From Malus domestica (lineage: Eukaryota > Streptophyta > Magnoliopsida > Rosales > Rosaceae), in NCBI RefSeq assembly GCF_042453785.1, contig NC_091670.1, positions 37,769,501 through 37,833,500 of the forward strand: 64,000 bases of DNA. The letters run 5' to 3'. Each line of letters opens with the position of its first letter. Positions within the stretch are counted from its first letter, which is position 1. This document shows, in pieces, positions 11,009 to 24,665 of this stretch. The notes below the pieces were generated by a model, which was given only the letters and a program-made list of their open reading frames with translations, was not told where the DNA came from and searched no databases. The translations under genes and the position numbers were made by a program.

Positions 11009-11169
11009 ATATTATAAAATTAAATAACTTTGTGGGTTCTCTAGAAATAACGTAAAATTGAGTGGTGGGTTGGGGAAAGTATAAATGTGAACAAACGTGT
11101 CCGGAAAACAAAAAATTTCGCTGCGTTTTTGCTTCTTCGTCTGAGAATTGCTCTCCTCCGCCGAACAAA
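11009..11169. promoter_or_regulatory. Divergent (bidirectional) promoter between PCD and coatomer zeta
   Basis: Only 161 bp separate the two start codons, so both 5' leaders and core promoters must share or overlap this segment. No clear TATA box was recognised on either strand. Confidence 0.7.
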
Positions 11170-13333
11170 ATGGTCAGTTTCTTTCTCTCTCTTCCTCTTT
11201 CTCTCTCTTAAAATTCCAATTGATTTACCAAAATTTTAGGGCTAGGATTTAGGGTTAGGGATTAGACATTGTTATCAGCTTCTTGATCTTTGTGAGTGGA
11301 ATAATTGGGGTCGGATCCGAGTTCCTTAGAACTGGATCTCTCAGATCCTGCAACAACAACGTAATTTAAATGCATATTCTTGATAAAATTTGAAAAATGC
11401 AGGCATTTTTTAATTGGAAGATAATAAATTGTTCTGAATTTTATGTTTGTTTGTTCTTGGTAATTTGATGCTGTTAATGACCCAAAATTATCAGTGTATG
11501 AATGGTATGTATACATGGATGATGGATCCCATTTGAATTTTTAAGAAAAAATTGGATTTGAGCTTGCAACTGAGATACCGTAGTGGACCGTGTTCTTGGG
11601 AAATTATTCCACAAGATTTTTGTGGTTGTTTGATCTTGTTGATGCTGTTCAACAATGTAGTTGAGGTTATAAATGGATCCTGCTTAAGTTTTTAAGATGT
11701 TCAATATAAGCTTGCAAATGAGTTAACAGAACCAACTATGATCCCGGGAAATCATTTCTGTAAACTTGTAGTCGAACATATTCAGCACAATTGTGCAAGC
11801 GCAATGTTAGATGTACACACATATATAGTACACGTTAAATCTCGAGTGCTGAATGTAAACGTGTTTATCAAATTAGAGAAACAACTCCATTGACTGGGTA
11901 TTTGATTACACTCTCTCTTTAGTGTAAGTTGCAATCGTCATTACACTATATTTAGGCTTACACGTACAAGTAATGACTATTAACTTTTGTTATTGATGTG
12001 GTAAGAGTCGGTAACCATTTTAAGCTTATATGTAATTGGAAGCAAAACATTAGTTTTCCCTGATAAGCATGAATGAGTGAGATATGTGACCCTTCAGTGG
12101 ATGTAGCCACGATTATCTCTTTTTAATGTCAGTGCTGAAATCATTTGGTGCAGTGTATCGTATAATGATTCAAGTTTTGGCAATCTCTAATCGGTTGTTG
12201 GCTGTTGTTTGTAGGAGTCCTGCCCTTCGATAAAGAACATCCTCCTCCTCGATTCTGAGGGGAAACGTGTGGCTGTCAAGTATTATTCAGAGGAGGACTG
12301 GCCAACGAATACTGCCAAAGAATCTTTTGAGAAAGCTGTATTTACTAAAACTCAAAAGACAAATGCGCGGACAGAAGGTAATTTAAGCTTTAATTATTTC
12401 GGTACAGGTCATGTCATCAAATTATTCTAATCCCTATCAAATGCTATCCCCTCATATGAAGCATTGTGTTGTTTTGATTCGAACTACTTCCATATTAACT
12501 TGTTGCGTCTTCATGTACAGCTGAGATAGCAATGTTTGAGGGCACCATTGTAGTTTACAAGTTTGTTCAGGACCTTCACTTTTTTGTTACTGGTGGTGAA
12601 AATGAAAATGAGCTCATTTTAGCCACAGTTCTGCAGGGATTTTTTGATGCGGTTGGCATTCTCCTGAGGTATTTTATCCTCCTTATAAAACTTGATAAAT
12701 TCTCTACTCTCAAGTAGTTATATTTTAATATTCATTTTGTCTCACTTTTGTCCAGAGGCAATGTGGACAAGAAGGAGGCACTTGAAAATTTGGATCTCAT
12801 TTTACTATGCCTTGATGAAATTGTTGACGGAGGGTAAGATATAACCTTCACGCTTATAAAGTTTGTTAGTGCTATTCAGTGAGTTCAATTCCCAACTTTT
12901 ACATTTTTCTAAAAGCCTAGAATATAAGAACCAACGTTGTTGCAGTTTACTTGCAGAGAATAATGATAACGCGATTTGCATGTCTGGACCGTTTGTTCGG
13001 TTCATATGTACCTTATTTCTTGTACAATCACAGTGCCCTTAGGCTTAACCCTTTCTTTTTGGTGCAGTATTATTCTTGAGACCGATTCAAATGTTATAGC
13101 AAGTAAGGTTGCAAGTCACAGTATTGATGCTGGAGCTCCGTTGTCCGAGCAGGTATATCCGTTGTCTAGATAGTTAAACTCGACATGTAAAAAATACTAA
13201 TTCAACAACCGAATACTCCCTGCCACCAAATTTTATGTTGTTAATCCATATATATATATATTTCTTCTTACAGACAATAAGTCAAGCATTGGCAACTGCC
13301 CGCGAACATCTAGCGAGACAACTCCTTAAATGA
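11170..13333 (+). CDS. Coatomer subunit zeta (COPI coat)
   Basis: Six coding exons: 11170-11172, 12215-12377, 12521-12668, 12756-12833, 13068-13152, 13274-13333; 178 residues, the usual length. The protein belongs to the longin-fold zeta-COP family, which works in retrograde Golgi-to-ER vesicle coats. Diagnostic blocks are [48 protein letters not shown] and the end [14 protein letters not shown]. The first coding exon holds only the ATG, followed directly by GTCAGT; exon 2 starts with GAG TCC, giving MESCPS, as in related proteins. No other in-frame ATG exists upstream in exon 2. All junctions are GT-AG and in phase. Confidence 0.92.
11248..11260 (+). promoter_or_regulatory. Telo-box-like motif in coatomer zeta intron 1
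   Basis: TTTAGGGTTAGGG lies just after the first exon. Telo boxes (AAACCCTAA on either strand) are common near the 5' ends of plant housekeeping genes. The functional role is inferred only. Confidence 0.4.
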
Positions 13334-13643
13334 TGTGTTGAAAGAGGAAAAGCAAGGAGAGAGGACATCAGTTTTATATGTTTCTGTTTCATCAGATGCT
13401 GCGATATTATCAAGTTCGATTACTTCTGCAGAACTCGGTTAATTTGGACATCGGAACAGTTGATGCCAAAGGTTTAGTATTCGAGATATATACGTTTACA
13501 TATTTTGATGAATTGAATGCCATATGAACTCACGGGGATGTTCGAGATTCCGTTTGTAATTAATTGTGTACCATATGCGATGTTGTCTTGATTGAGCTAT
13601 AAACTTTCAATAACACGGAGTTTCCGAGAATCCGACTGTTGTA

Positions 13644-16509
13644 TCATACTCCTTGAATCACAACATAATCTGCATCACGTAGGAAACCGTCGCCGGCCGT
13701 AGGGGAGAGATTACTGCGAGACACATCTTTGCGAACCACTTCATGATTCTCAGCCTCGTGCTGAAACATCTTAACCAACTCTTGAAGCTCCAACTTTCTA
13801 ACTTCAACCTGCTCTTCGGTGACCGGTTGTTTCAGCCCAAGGTAGAGCAGCCCTACTCCGATTAGCACGGCTCCTATAAAGGCGAGAACGGCTGAAAATA
13901 CACCGAATGCGTATGGAGCGTTCTGTGCTCCCGGCATTCCGTCAACATTAATTCCAAATAGCCCGGTGATGATGGAAAGGACAAGGCCGCAGCCACCAAA
14001 AACAGTCAGGTTGTGTGTCACTCGAAGGCTTCGATCCTGTAACCATGCACGAACAGTGCTCTGCATCACGTCCTGAATGGTAAATAAGCGGTCGCGAACT
14101 GCTTCTTGCTCCTCGATCATTTCTCTTGTGGCCTTCCGTATTTGCTCTAACAAGGTTCTTGCTGCATTTCCTCTCAAATGTTGGAGAAGCTCGAATACAA
14201 TCTCTTCTCTTGCATGAAGCGTCCACTTCACTCTGATAACCTGCAATAAAATTATGGAGTTTGCCTACAAAGTGTCTTAATTTGAACGGCAGGGTAACCT
14301 CAATGGACAGTCAAACAAAAAGTTTCTACTGACTGCCTAGATGCTAAACCTAAATGTTAGCCAGACTCGATTTTCCACTTCAACGGGGAAGGGGTATTCA
14401 AGGCCATAGGAAATACGACAGCACATACATACGGTGGCTACAGGTTAGATATTATGCATGTACCCAAACACGAAGTATACAGTTAGAACCGTAGAAATAA
14501 CGGGAGTAGGGTAGATTCAATAACATCATAAGAAAATATATTCTAACGTAATTCCTGTTGTCCACAAAACATGAGAAGCTCTCAAAACCAATACCCCTTT
14601 CCGATTGACTCAGTTTCTTGCTTCCATTTTGATGTGCAAGATCTGTACATTAGTATATCACTCAGTCACTCACACAGCCACACCCCAATGGCTCGTAGAA
14701 GCCATTTGTCTTACGAGATTTGGGATTCAACAGCTCATAGAAGCCATTGTCTTACTAAAAGTTCAGGTTATTCATCTTTGGTTTATCCTTTCAACAAGAA
14801 TAAACGTAAAAATAGAATCGAGCGATTTTTACATCAAATGGAATTTGCTAGCAAGGAGATATAGCATACCTGTCTTGATAGCTTTCTGATTTCTTGGTTG
14901 AGGATTACAGTGAAAAGATTCATATCCTCATGGTTTCTCCTATTAAACAAAGAAGGTAAAGTCATAAGTGAATTACAAACTAAATAGGAATCAACGAGGT
15001 AATATTACTTTACGGGGAATGGTTGTATGCATATGGAAGAACCTGTTCATAAATTTTAATTCAACCTCATCAGCTGCTCCAAATATGGACTTACGGAATA
15101 ACCTGAAACAGCGGAGACATTGAAGGGAACCACAGGTTAGAGAATAAGAAATGACAAAGACGTAACAATGCATACATAAAATTATGGACAACGGAATAGA
15201 ATTAGTTGTAGTACATGCATGAGCCATCGCCAATAATTGATGTGCCATTTCCACAGTAAGTAGGCTTTTGTAATTTTGCTATATCAGAACGATAGTACTA
15301 AAGTTACCTGTCATCCCATCGAGTAAGGCGGCAAGCTAGATGTGCTATGACTTCATGCACTGTTCTCGGTGCATTATAGCCTCCAGTTGAAACAAGTTCC
15401 TAACCAAAGCAAAGGATTAACCTACCAGCCTTTAAAGTTGCATGCACAAAAAAATAACACAGTAAGAAGTTCAAAGCCACTGAAAGGATCAGTCAAAGAT
15501 GAACAACCTGAACTTCTGTGATACCCAACACATTTATACTTGACACAGGCCCCTTAATATGCAAAACCGTTACAAGGAAGTTTTGTGCTTGCCACGATCT
15601 AAGTACAATGGGGATATCATCCTCATCAACAAATGGATTCCCAATAGACTGTCCCAAAAGCTCAAATAGCAACCCCCCGGCAACCCTAACTGGGACCTGA
15701 AAAGAGGCATCAAAGCATGTTCAGAATCAACTCTTCAACAAAACCAGATTCCGAAAAAGTTTATGCTGAAAGTCAGTCACTTTGTTACACTCCTGCCACT
15801 GCAACAGGCTTTACAAACCAATACTACTAATTACTTAGCAATTTCAGATATAACAAATGCAATGTACCTCGTATCGCAGGTGCTTCATCCGGTCACTGAT
15901 CAGTCGACTTTCATCTCTTAAAGCTAAGCTAACTGCAGGGTGAAGCCACTGGGCATTGCTGAGCCATGCTTCAACTGTGGGGTGGCCTGCAGAGACATGG
16001 CACCACCAAATGGGCCCTGCCGGACACTCCCAATACGGAGCTGCTAAATCTGCAACAGTGAAGTCATCTTCACCATCCATCCCAAACTGCTGAGAGGCCC
16101 AACTAGCGTTAGCTTGCACAGTTTGTACAATTTCCGAAATCCTATCCCACCCAATTGGAACCCAATGACCACCCTCAAACCTTTCCATATCCTGAACTTG
16201 GCCTGATTGCTGGCTCCTATCTTCCATTTGGGATGGAGAATCAGAAAATCCGTAAGAAGGAACACGCACCCTCTCTTGCTCACCATCTATTTGTTGTTTA
16301 GTCAGGTTTTTTGAACCAGGTTTTGAACTAATTATTTTCTTCCGGCTTCGGATAAACTCAAAAGCACAAATAAGCCCATTTTTCCAAAGGTCACTCTCAA
16401 TCCCAGGCATGGGATCTCTACTAGGAAAAATTCTATGGCTATCCGGGTTCTTCGTGTTATTGCAATGGGAAGAACTGTTCTCCCCCACTCTACTGTTGTT
16501 GTGTTCCAT
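13644..16509 (-). CDS. CorA-like divalent-cation transporter family protein
   Basis: Six coding exons: 16509-15868, 15696-15508, 15399-15308, 15102-15043, 14939-14870, 14240-13644; 549 residues. It is related to the plant At1g29820/At1g29830 CorA-like group. The long soluble N-terminal part contains GGHWVPIGWDRI and GPIWWCHVSAGHP. The C-terminal exon encodes a long helical region followed by two membrane segments (about residues 430-450 and 461-488). The pore-entry motif is GIN (447-449), as in bacterial ZntB, instead of GMN as in CorA/MRS2. A 5' UTR intron is likely: acceptor TTTAG lies just before the ATG at 16509, and a donor GGGTAAGG lies near 17008 in an untranslated exon at about 17010-17060. 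The start is the first ATG after that acceptor. Confidence 0.88.
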
Positions 16510-17599
16510 CGATGCACAGCTAAACCATGGAAGTTGCAATTATCAGACACAGGATTAAGCTGCAATTAGTGATCACAGCTAAATACTGCAATGTTTAGAA
16601 AAATAATCAAAACCTGACTATAATTAAATTAGAATTTCAGTCCATGGATTGCAGTTTGCACTCATAAATTGGGAAAAGATTCAAACTTTCCATCTCCGAG
16701 AGTATAAAAAGTTTACAGACACTGCAACCTCCAAGTTAACAGACAAAACAATAAAACAAAAGAAGCAGCAATCAAGCAAATAAACTCTACCCATATAAAC
16801 AACCGAATAAGAACATGACCCAGGAAAAACAATTAAAAAATACCCAACAAATAAAAATCAAGTGGGATAGAGAGAAAATTGTTCCTGAAAATTTAGAGGG
16901 GGAGAAAAATGATGAATTTAAATGGTAAATTATGGGTTCTTGAACGAATAAAAGAAGATTTCTATTACTGTTAATTAGGAGGAAATGAAATGAGAGGAGG
17001 AGGACCTTACCCAGGAAAGAAGGCAGAGTGTTGAAAAACCTAAGCTCCACCAAGGCAATGCCTTTGTTTGATTTATGCAGGAGAGAAAAACTTGAACTCT
17101 AAGAAAAAACAGAGGGACGTGGAAAGGCTACGAACGTTGGTGCAATTCGATGCTTCCCTTCATCAGAAAAAAAAAAATGCGATGCTTCCCAGTGGCAGAA
17201 TCACTAAGGGGACACCAGAATGGTCTGTTCCCATCTGCCTTTATTTTCTTTGTTGGTGGTACTATTAAATATACATTTGTTGCTTAATAAACCGTAAATC
17301 CACTTTCAAATGCCTTATAAAGGTTTCCTTAATACTCATAGAAAATATTTCGCAAAAATAATTTTTTTTGCATATTTTACAAAAAAAATGTGGGTTAACG
17401 GCTATTTGAAAGATGCGTAATAAAATGAAGTTTGAAAGTAAGCCTATTTTCTTTTCACACCTTTGTGGTTCTACTTTGGTATGGATTAGGCAGGTTGGAC
17501 TCACTCCTGGTCATGTATGTGATATTTTGGATAAGCAACTTTTAGTCTCTCTTGAATCTTGGTCGAGTCCTGTAAAGCTCCTTCTATAATTCATGTTCT

Positions 17600-18215
17600 T
17601 TTGCCTCCCCTTTTCATTTCCTTGGGTCAAAGTGAATACGGATGGCCTTGTTAAAGGTACTTCAGGTCTTGTGCCTTGTGGTGGGGTTTTTAGAGATTCC
17701 ATGAGTTATTTTCTTGGTGGTTTGTCCTTGAGTTTGTGGCATCATACTTCTTTCTATGCGAAGCTTCAAGATGTCATCCTTTGTGGAGTTGGTTCATGCA
17801 CGATTGGCAAACTTTATAAGGTGAAAGTGACCCTTCTACTGTGATATTTTGCTTTGCTTCCGGTCGTTCCGGACTCGTTGGAAAAACTGTATTTCTCTTT
17901 TACAACACATGGTTTTTCATTGCTTTCATACATTTCGAGAAGGGAATGAAATTGCTAACAAATTAGCTAATCGAGAGCTTTTCTTTTCTTTTTTACCTAA
18001 TTCTTTTGATTTTTGATTTTTGTTTTGCATCTTGTCTTGTAGGTTCTTACCTTTTAAGTTGTATTTTAGAGGAGTTCGATCCTATGTCTCTCTCTCCTTT
18101 TCAAGAGATATAAGGTTTATGTCCTCTTTTTCATGTAATTTATTTTTCTTTACTTCAAGAGAAGTGACGACTTTTTTTCTTTTCATATCAATAAAAACGC
18201 CTAAGTTCTAAAACA
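17600..18215 (+). mobile_element. 3' end of an L1-type LINE (RNase H-like domain remnant)
   Basis: The translation shows the LINE RNase H-like start PWVKVNTDGLVKG, then CGGVFRDSMSYFLGG and TSFYAKLQDVIL. In another frame it continues FHTFREGNEIANKLANREL, the domain's usual C-terminus. At least one frameshift near 17800 and the missing upstream reverse transcriptase make it a dead 5'-truncated copy. The tail (about 18110-18215) matches the typical 3' UTR style ending in a poly-A-like stretch. Confidence 0.75.
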
Positions 18216-18630
18216 AAACTAGACAAAAAATGAAAGCATATGTTTAGCTTAACAACTTTAATGCATATGTTTCATTGGGAGGAAAACCATCTTTACTCTA
18301 TTAAGATAAAAACAAACATGAAACATCTGAACAAGAAAACACAAGAGAAAAGGAAACGAAAAAGGGCGTAGTAAAATATCCACTAATCCAAATTAGCACA
18401 CTTGTTTTTACCTAAGGTTAAACGTGATGAGCAAGAAAACAATATCTAGAATACAATCGCTCCCGTGGCACAGGCACAGGGCAGCAGCCAAGCCAAGGTC
18501 TCTTATGACCAAACAATGGTACACGATGACGATTATTACGACCGCAGTGAATGCCTCCGGTTGGACACTTCCAAACTCACTACAAGACCCCGAAAAAAAC
18601 CTGAGAGGGAGGGAGGGAGGTGACTGAGAA

Positions 18631-21600
18631 TTAGTAGTTGTTCTGCCATAAATGCTGTTGCGACTGCTTCGAGGGTTGGCCGCCTTGTGAACCGCCAAGG
18701 GACGCGTCCCTTGAACTTTGCTGCTGCTGGTGCTCTAGGGACATCCCGGATTGAGAGTGGTAAAAGTTGGGGTAACCGAGAGCTCCAGCATATTGCTGTG
18801 AAGGTTGTGGTTGCTGAGCTTGCCGGAACCCTGTGTGCTGCTGGTTTTGCCCCTGGAAGCTGTAATAGTTGCTGGCTGGAACAGCGGACATTGCTCGGGA
18901 ACCGGGTCCATGAACCCACATTCCCGAGTTATCATTTTGTTGCTGGAAAAAAAAATAATAATAAGAAAAATGAGTTTTACTGATTGCAGAAAAGTAGTTG
19001 TTTGCTCCAGCATATGCTGTTAACGAACAAAACGATAAACTTTAACCGAGATGATAAATTACCTGCTGAAGTGAGATCAAATGGCTATTGTCCTTGAACT
19101 GAGAGTTTACAACATCGTCATAGCCAATCGTTGTGCCTGTAGGTGCCGAGGATGGATTCAAAGGAAAGTTTCCACCAGGAATGCTGGCTGAACTACTGAA
19201 CCCATAACCGGGCGGAATATTAGCAGACTGAGGCAAACTGCTAGCAGAGACACTATTTTTATACTGTGGGAGAACTGCAGCAAGAGACTGATGGTATGTG
19301 CTGTTACCAGCAAATTGTTGCTGGAAAGCTGACGGCATATATGTGTAGCTTTGAGGCAGGAAAGGATAACCGATCATGTTTGAAAAATGCCCCAGTGGAA
19401 GAGTAGGTTGAGAATAAGGGTGCATTGCAAGGTGTTGTGGAAGAGCTGGTCCAGTCGCAACATTAGCACCAGGCAGGGTCTGTGGAGTAGGCTGAGCTGC
19501 AGAAATACCACCTGCTCTCAATGCCTGTATATACACAACAAATAAATTTGAACAAAATTTGAGATCTCTAATATGTCCGGATTGGTCAGAGCAATAGAGA
19601 AATAAGTTGACCAAAAAACACTCAAAACAAGAACCAATTTCGTTATCTGGACTTGTCCTCCATAACAATCAATTCTAAGAAGATCATTTCCATAGGATTA
19701 GAACATACACATGATACAAAAAGCACAGGCAACTAACTCATAAGTAGCAATCATAAGATGGTAAATGCTTAAGGTAATTCTATCAAAGTCAAACCAATGT
19801 AGATGTTCAGTCCGACAAGAAATATGTAATTAGAAGGGTTAAGTAGTGAGTCTTTTCCTTAAGAAACTAAGAAATATAACTTCAGCACAATAATGATGAG
19901 CTAGCAGAAGACAACTGATTTCACCAATAATCCATGGCCTCTATAGAACAGAATGAATACAATGCAAATTGCAGCCAACTTAAACTAGTTTGACTATGTG
20001 ACATTAAGTTCCTTGGATTTAAGCATAAATCTCGGTCAACAAGAATGTCTCTATCTGCATGTAATTCTTTTTCTTTGCAAACATAAGAAACTTATGTCCA
20101 CAAAAGTTGTTGTAAAAATGTTTAATATTTTTATGCCAGTCAAGCTATCAACTAAAAGAATAATTGATAAGTTTAATACAAAATAGAAAGGAACCTCTGT
20201 CATGGAGATGGTGGGACCGCTGATAGAAGAAGCCGCATTGCCATAATTTGTGGGCATAGATTGGGTCATGGGGAACGCCGAGTATGGAAAATCCTCTCTT
20301 GCAGCTTGAGCAGTCGAAGCCAACAGAGTGCTGGGCAATGAATTTGTATATGCCTGCTTCGAAGAAAATATGAGAAATGAGATTCAACTAATACTAACAA
20401 TCAAGATTTGCAATTGCAATATACAACCATATAGCTATAAAACAAACACACACATCAACAGAACCGAATGATCTTAAGTATGATGAAACTAAAAGTTAAG
20501 CTTCATCTCATGCTCCTTTGTTTTCCCAGTTTAACTTTTCCAATGTTTAGCGTACATGTAATGTATATAATGATGTGAACATACAGACAAACACACACTC
20601 GCAACAGTTGGAAATTAAAAGAAAAGCACTAGCATTACATGTGATGTATATAATGATGTGAATCTAAAGACTCCAATGCAGTGGATCTAAAGGCTCCAAA
20701 CATGTAAGATCTCCAGGTCCAATGATGTTCACATCCCAACCAACTAGTAAAATATTGCTCAAACCAGAACCAATTATTATGTGGGGACTGCAATATTACC
20801 ACAAAATCATTAACACGACAAATAATAAACACAACATCATAGTTTATCGCCTTACCATCACATTCGAAAAAGGAGCAATATTCTGCATCTGTGAGCTTGT
20901 CTGTTGGTGAGGAAATGTCGCATCCAATTGTTGGGAGTTCTCGTATGCAAATCCAGGTGCAGAAGGGAACACATATTGATTCCCTTGACCAGCTTCATGG
21001 GTTTCTTGTTTCAAGATCTCTGCTTGTGAAACCGAAGGAGATTCATAATCTCCAGCACTGGCTACCGTTCTATGAACTAGATTTCCATCGGAGGCATTCA
21101 TGAGATGCTCATCTCCATAATACTCAGGATTTCTACAGAAAAATATCTCTTAAGATGGTGCAAAACATCCAACAATAAAACCAAGGGCAATATTATCACA
21201 ACGACATACCTTGAATCTGAGTGTGCAATTGCAGAAACATCTACGGCCCCAGATGTCTCTTCAAAGTTACTTTTTTGTGGCTCAGATGCAAATGATTCGG
21301 AGCTAGGAAGAGCAGGATCAGGGCCAGATCGGAAACTTCCAAAGCTCAAGTTCAAGACATCTGGAGTATGAAGCTGAAGGTGATTAGGAATGACCACAGG
21401 AGGTTTGTCTTCTTCAGGAGCTGCTCCCCCATCATCGTTCTGTAAATTAAGTTGCTGCAAGTTTGCAGCCACTGATGACACGTCTTCTTCAGCTGGGGAA
21501 AAAAAGGAAAACATAATTTCTTAAAAAACAGCTTTGAACATTCTGGAATTCATTAAAGTTTAAGTTAGCAACTTCGCTATCCAGAGAAAAAAAATTGTTA

Positions 21601-24600
21601 AAAGTTATGGATAAGCAAAGAACTGTTCAGGTCAACATCCTACCAAATTAGAGTATTTAGCTTTTTTTTTTACGAAAACTAATGAAAAGGGCTTGAAAAC
21701 TTTGAGTTTTAATGATAAGGACAAAATAAAGGGTAAAGTGAATAGTATCAGGATTGACTTTTTAGTGTAAAAATGTGGTTTTTCGTTAACGTGAACAGTA
21801 CCGGGTGCTTTTCGTTAAAGTTCCCTTTTTTTTTTACCCTGATTCAAGATACTAACTTCAGAACACATGTTGCACCTGAGTTTTCAGTTACAAACAACCC
21901 CTTTAAGTATTCCTTCCAGAATATAATAAACCTTCATTACAATATTTCCAATCTTTATGCAATGTTAATATTGAAATATATAGAGGAACTTTGAGAAAAA
22001 TATAGGTCAGAAAGAACAGAGGAAAAAAACATTGCAGGACAAACCAAAAAAATAAGCCATCATGGTTACCTTCATTATCCTCGAAAGCATGCCTCTGTGG
22101 TTGGAAGGAATTTATGTCTTCATACAAGTTATTATCAAAAGCAGATGCACCTCCAGAATTATCTTCTTGTATATGTCTACCGGATACAGAAGTAGGTTCA
22201 TTATGGCTTGGAAGTGTCTCAACAGAATCATCTTCTTCCACCTCGACCTCATCTAGCTGGGCTCTTATATGTTGACTAGTTCTATCGATGGGCAAGTTAG
22301 ATGAATCAGCATACAGCTCAGAGTTTGTGGGTGCTCCAAGAACAGAGGACATGCTAACAGAAGGTGGATCAATCAAGGGCCACTCATCATTGGTTGCTGG
22401 CAACTTTGGAACATGATCTTGTGGTGAACGCAAATTGTGATGCAATGATGTTGCAGGTGCCCCATCTTGATTATTACCACTATGATTATGGGGGTTTGGC
22501 ACGGTGGAAGCCTTGGCTTGCGGCCTGCCCATCTTAACAATGTCGGCCATGGAAACTTGACCCGGAACCCCTACCCATGCAGACTGATATCCTGCAGAAG
22601 GCTGTGAGGATGACAATATTCCATCATCTGTGCTTAGTGCTGGGATTTTATTTTCACTCCCCACAGAATCGCTGCAACAGATTTTACAAATAGATGAGCA
22701 ACACTATCAGGTATGTATCATACCCATGTTTTAACATGAATGGCAATCTATTCCACCCCAAGATCTATCAATGTAATAAAAAAATGACCAGCAAGAGAAA
22801 ACTTCTACAGACATACACATGCAAACAAACCACGTAAGATTTATGTAGAGCATGTTTTCAAATTCAAGTTTTCAAAAGAGTACAAAAGAACATGAATAAA
22901 CAGATGAGGGTTACCTCTAACTTTCTTAAAATTAATAATTATATCGTTTAGTCGCATTTTATGCTCTAAATCAGAGAAAAAAGAGAGACAAATAACTGTA
23001 TCAGTTTGAGGTTTAATATTTATAACCTGTAGGATGTAGGTCGTCGACCTGTGTTATGTCCCGCCATGACAGATGCAGAACCTGGATAAGCATGTGTTCC
23101 ATTTTCCTTCTTGTATGCAGGCTTACCATGCGAAAAACCAGAATCTGCGAGAAAAAGAAACAGAAAGGCGAGACTAAGTTTTTACGTTCGGCAGAAATTT
23201 GCAAACTATGTAAACACAGTATTATCCAACTTTAATTGCTCTGGTCCACCACATACCATTAGAGCTATAGTGGTTTGATCCGCCACGTGCAGAATAACGG
23301 TCACCACCTCTAGCACCATAACTTGAAGTGTTATTCGCCCCACGGGACCTGGAGTCCGTCGGTTCCTTACTCTGAAGAAAAATATGAGAGAGCGTGTGTG
23401 TGTATTACATTAAAAAGGGATACAAAAACCATGCCAACTACCATAAACACAAGAAAAGCATAAGACTAAATCATATTACTAACAAAAGCAGACCCCTTAT
23501 CAATGTATGGGAAAAGATAAGTATATTTGTTATTTAGCAGATAAAGAGCAGAATAACTCAAATATAGAGCAAAATAAAATATACAAAAAGGAGTACACCC
23601 TGAAACAGATATCTAACGATCCGCCCATACAATCAATGTTTCAAATATATAGTGTAAGAAGATAACATCACATATTCTCAGAACATAAACCACGAAGAGA
23701 GCAAGGGATGGGAGGTAAATGACAAAACATGAACTTGAAATTATGCAAATGACACGCACGCACCTCTTTTTTCTTTTCTCGTTTGCTCCTCACTTCATGA
23801 AAAGGATCTACACAAATTATAAGCCTTACATTAGAAGTAGTTACAACAAAAACATATATCTTTACGGAATCACATTCATATAAGCACTAAGACCTATAGA
23901 GGCTCAACCTACGAAACAAAAAATTACAGAAGAGAGATCATATTTCAACTTTCAACCGCGATTTTACCAACCAAGCTTCACAAGCAGCATGCTTAAAGAA
24001 CAACATTAAAGTTTTAACAAAAATTAAAACACTTAAGAAATTCATTGATTTCACGTCTTCCAAAGTACGATTGAATTAATGAGTGTGGGTGAGAGAGAGA
24101 GAGAGAGAGATAGGACCCTGGAAACTAAATACATATACAAAAACTCAAAATTGGGAAATATCCCAGCAAATCATAAAATATATTTTTTTGAAAAATTATA
24201 GACCAAATAGTAGGGAAAGCACAAAACTTGATAAACCAAATGAACAATTTCCTTCAACCCAATAAATATTTTCCCTTAATAAACCAGAAAACCCACTGGA
24301 CTGTCACTAATACAGTAATACTACAGCTATGCCTCAGTCCAATTCTAATTTTCTGATTTGCCCTAAAATTGGAAAGAAACAAAAAAACCCAAATCTTCAA
24401 ATTAAAAAATTAGACAAATAAATTTGAAAAGAGTAAAGCTTGTAGAGAGAGAGATTGGGGGAGGACCTTGGGCCAGGAGGCGATTAACGGCTTCGTTAGG
24501 GTCCATGTTACAGTCTTTAAGCATAGCGTAGATCTCCTGCTCAGTGCAGTTATTCACAATCTCCTTCAAGCTCTGTACCATCTTCCGAGATCCCGCCGGT

Positions 24601-24665
24601 ATGCCGGAAATCCCAGTATTGCCCTTGCCATTGCTGGCCACGCCTCCGCCGCCTCTCCCGCTCAT
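18631..24665 (-). CDS. GBF-interacting protein 1-like (DUF1296/GIP1_N) protein
   Basis: Ten coding exons: 24665-24467, 23807-23764, 23371-23257, 23144-23027, 22671-22070, 21492-21210, 21132-20856, 20353-20195, 19524-19063, 18942-18631; 856 residues. The N-terminal UBA-like GIP1_N domain (about 22-85) reads KMVQSLKEIVNNCTEQEIY and DCNMDPNEAVNRLLAQDPFH, followed by a basic KREKKKE tail. The rest is disordered and rich in Ser, Gln, Pro and Gly, ending in a Gln/Ser-rich segment near QQYAGALGYPNFYH. Family members bind G-box factors and act as co-activators in the nucleus (known for GIP1). All junctions are GT-AG and in phase. The start is the first ATG after a CT-rich leader, giving MSGRGGGG. Confidence 0.88.
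21664..21833 (-). mobile_element. MITE, TTAACGAAAAGC family, copy 2, in a GIP1-like intron
   Basis: Reverse-oriented copy bounded by ACGAAAACTAATGAAAAGGG and GCTTTTCGTTAAAGTTCCC. It carries the shared words GGTAAAGTGAATAGTATCAG and TTTTTCGTTAACGTGAACAG. The ends are imperfect inverted repeats. It lies between the exons ending at 22070 and starting at 21492. Confidence 0.8.
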
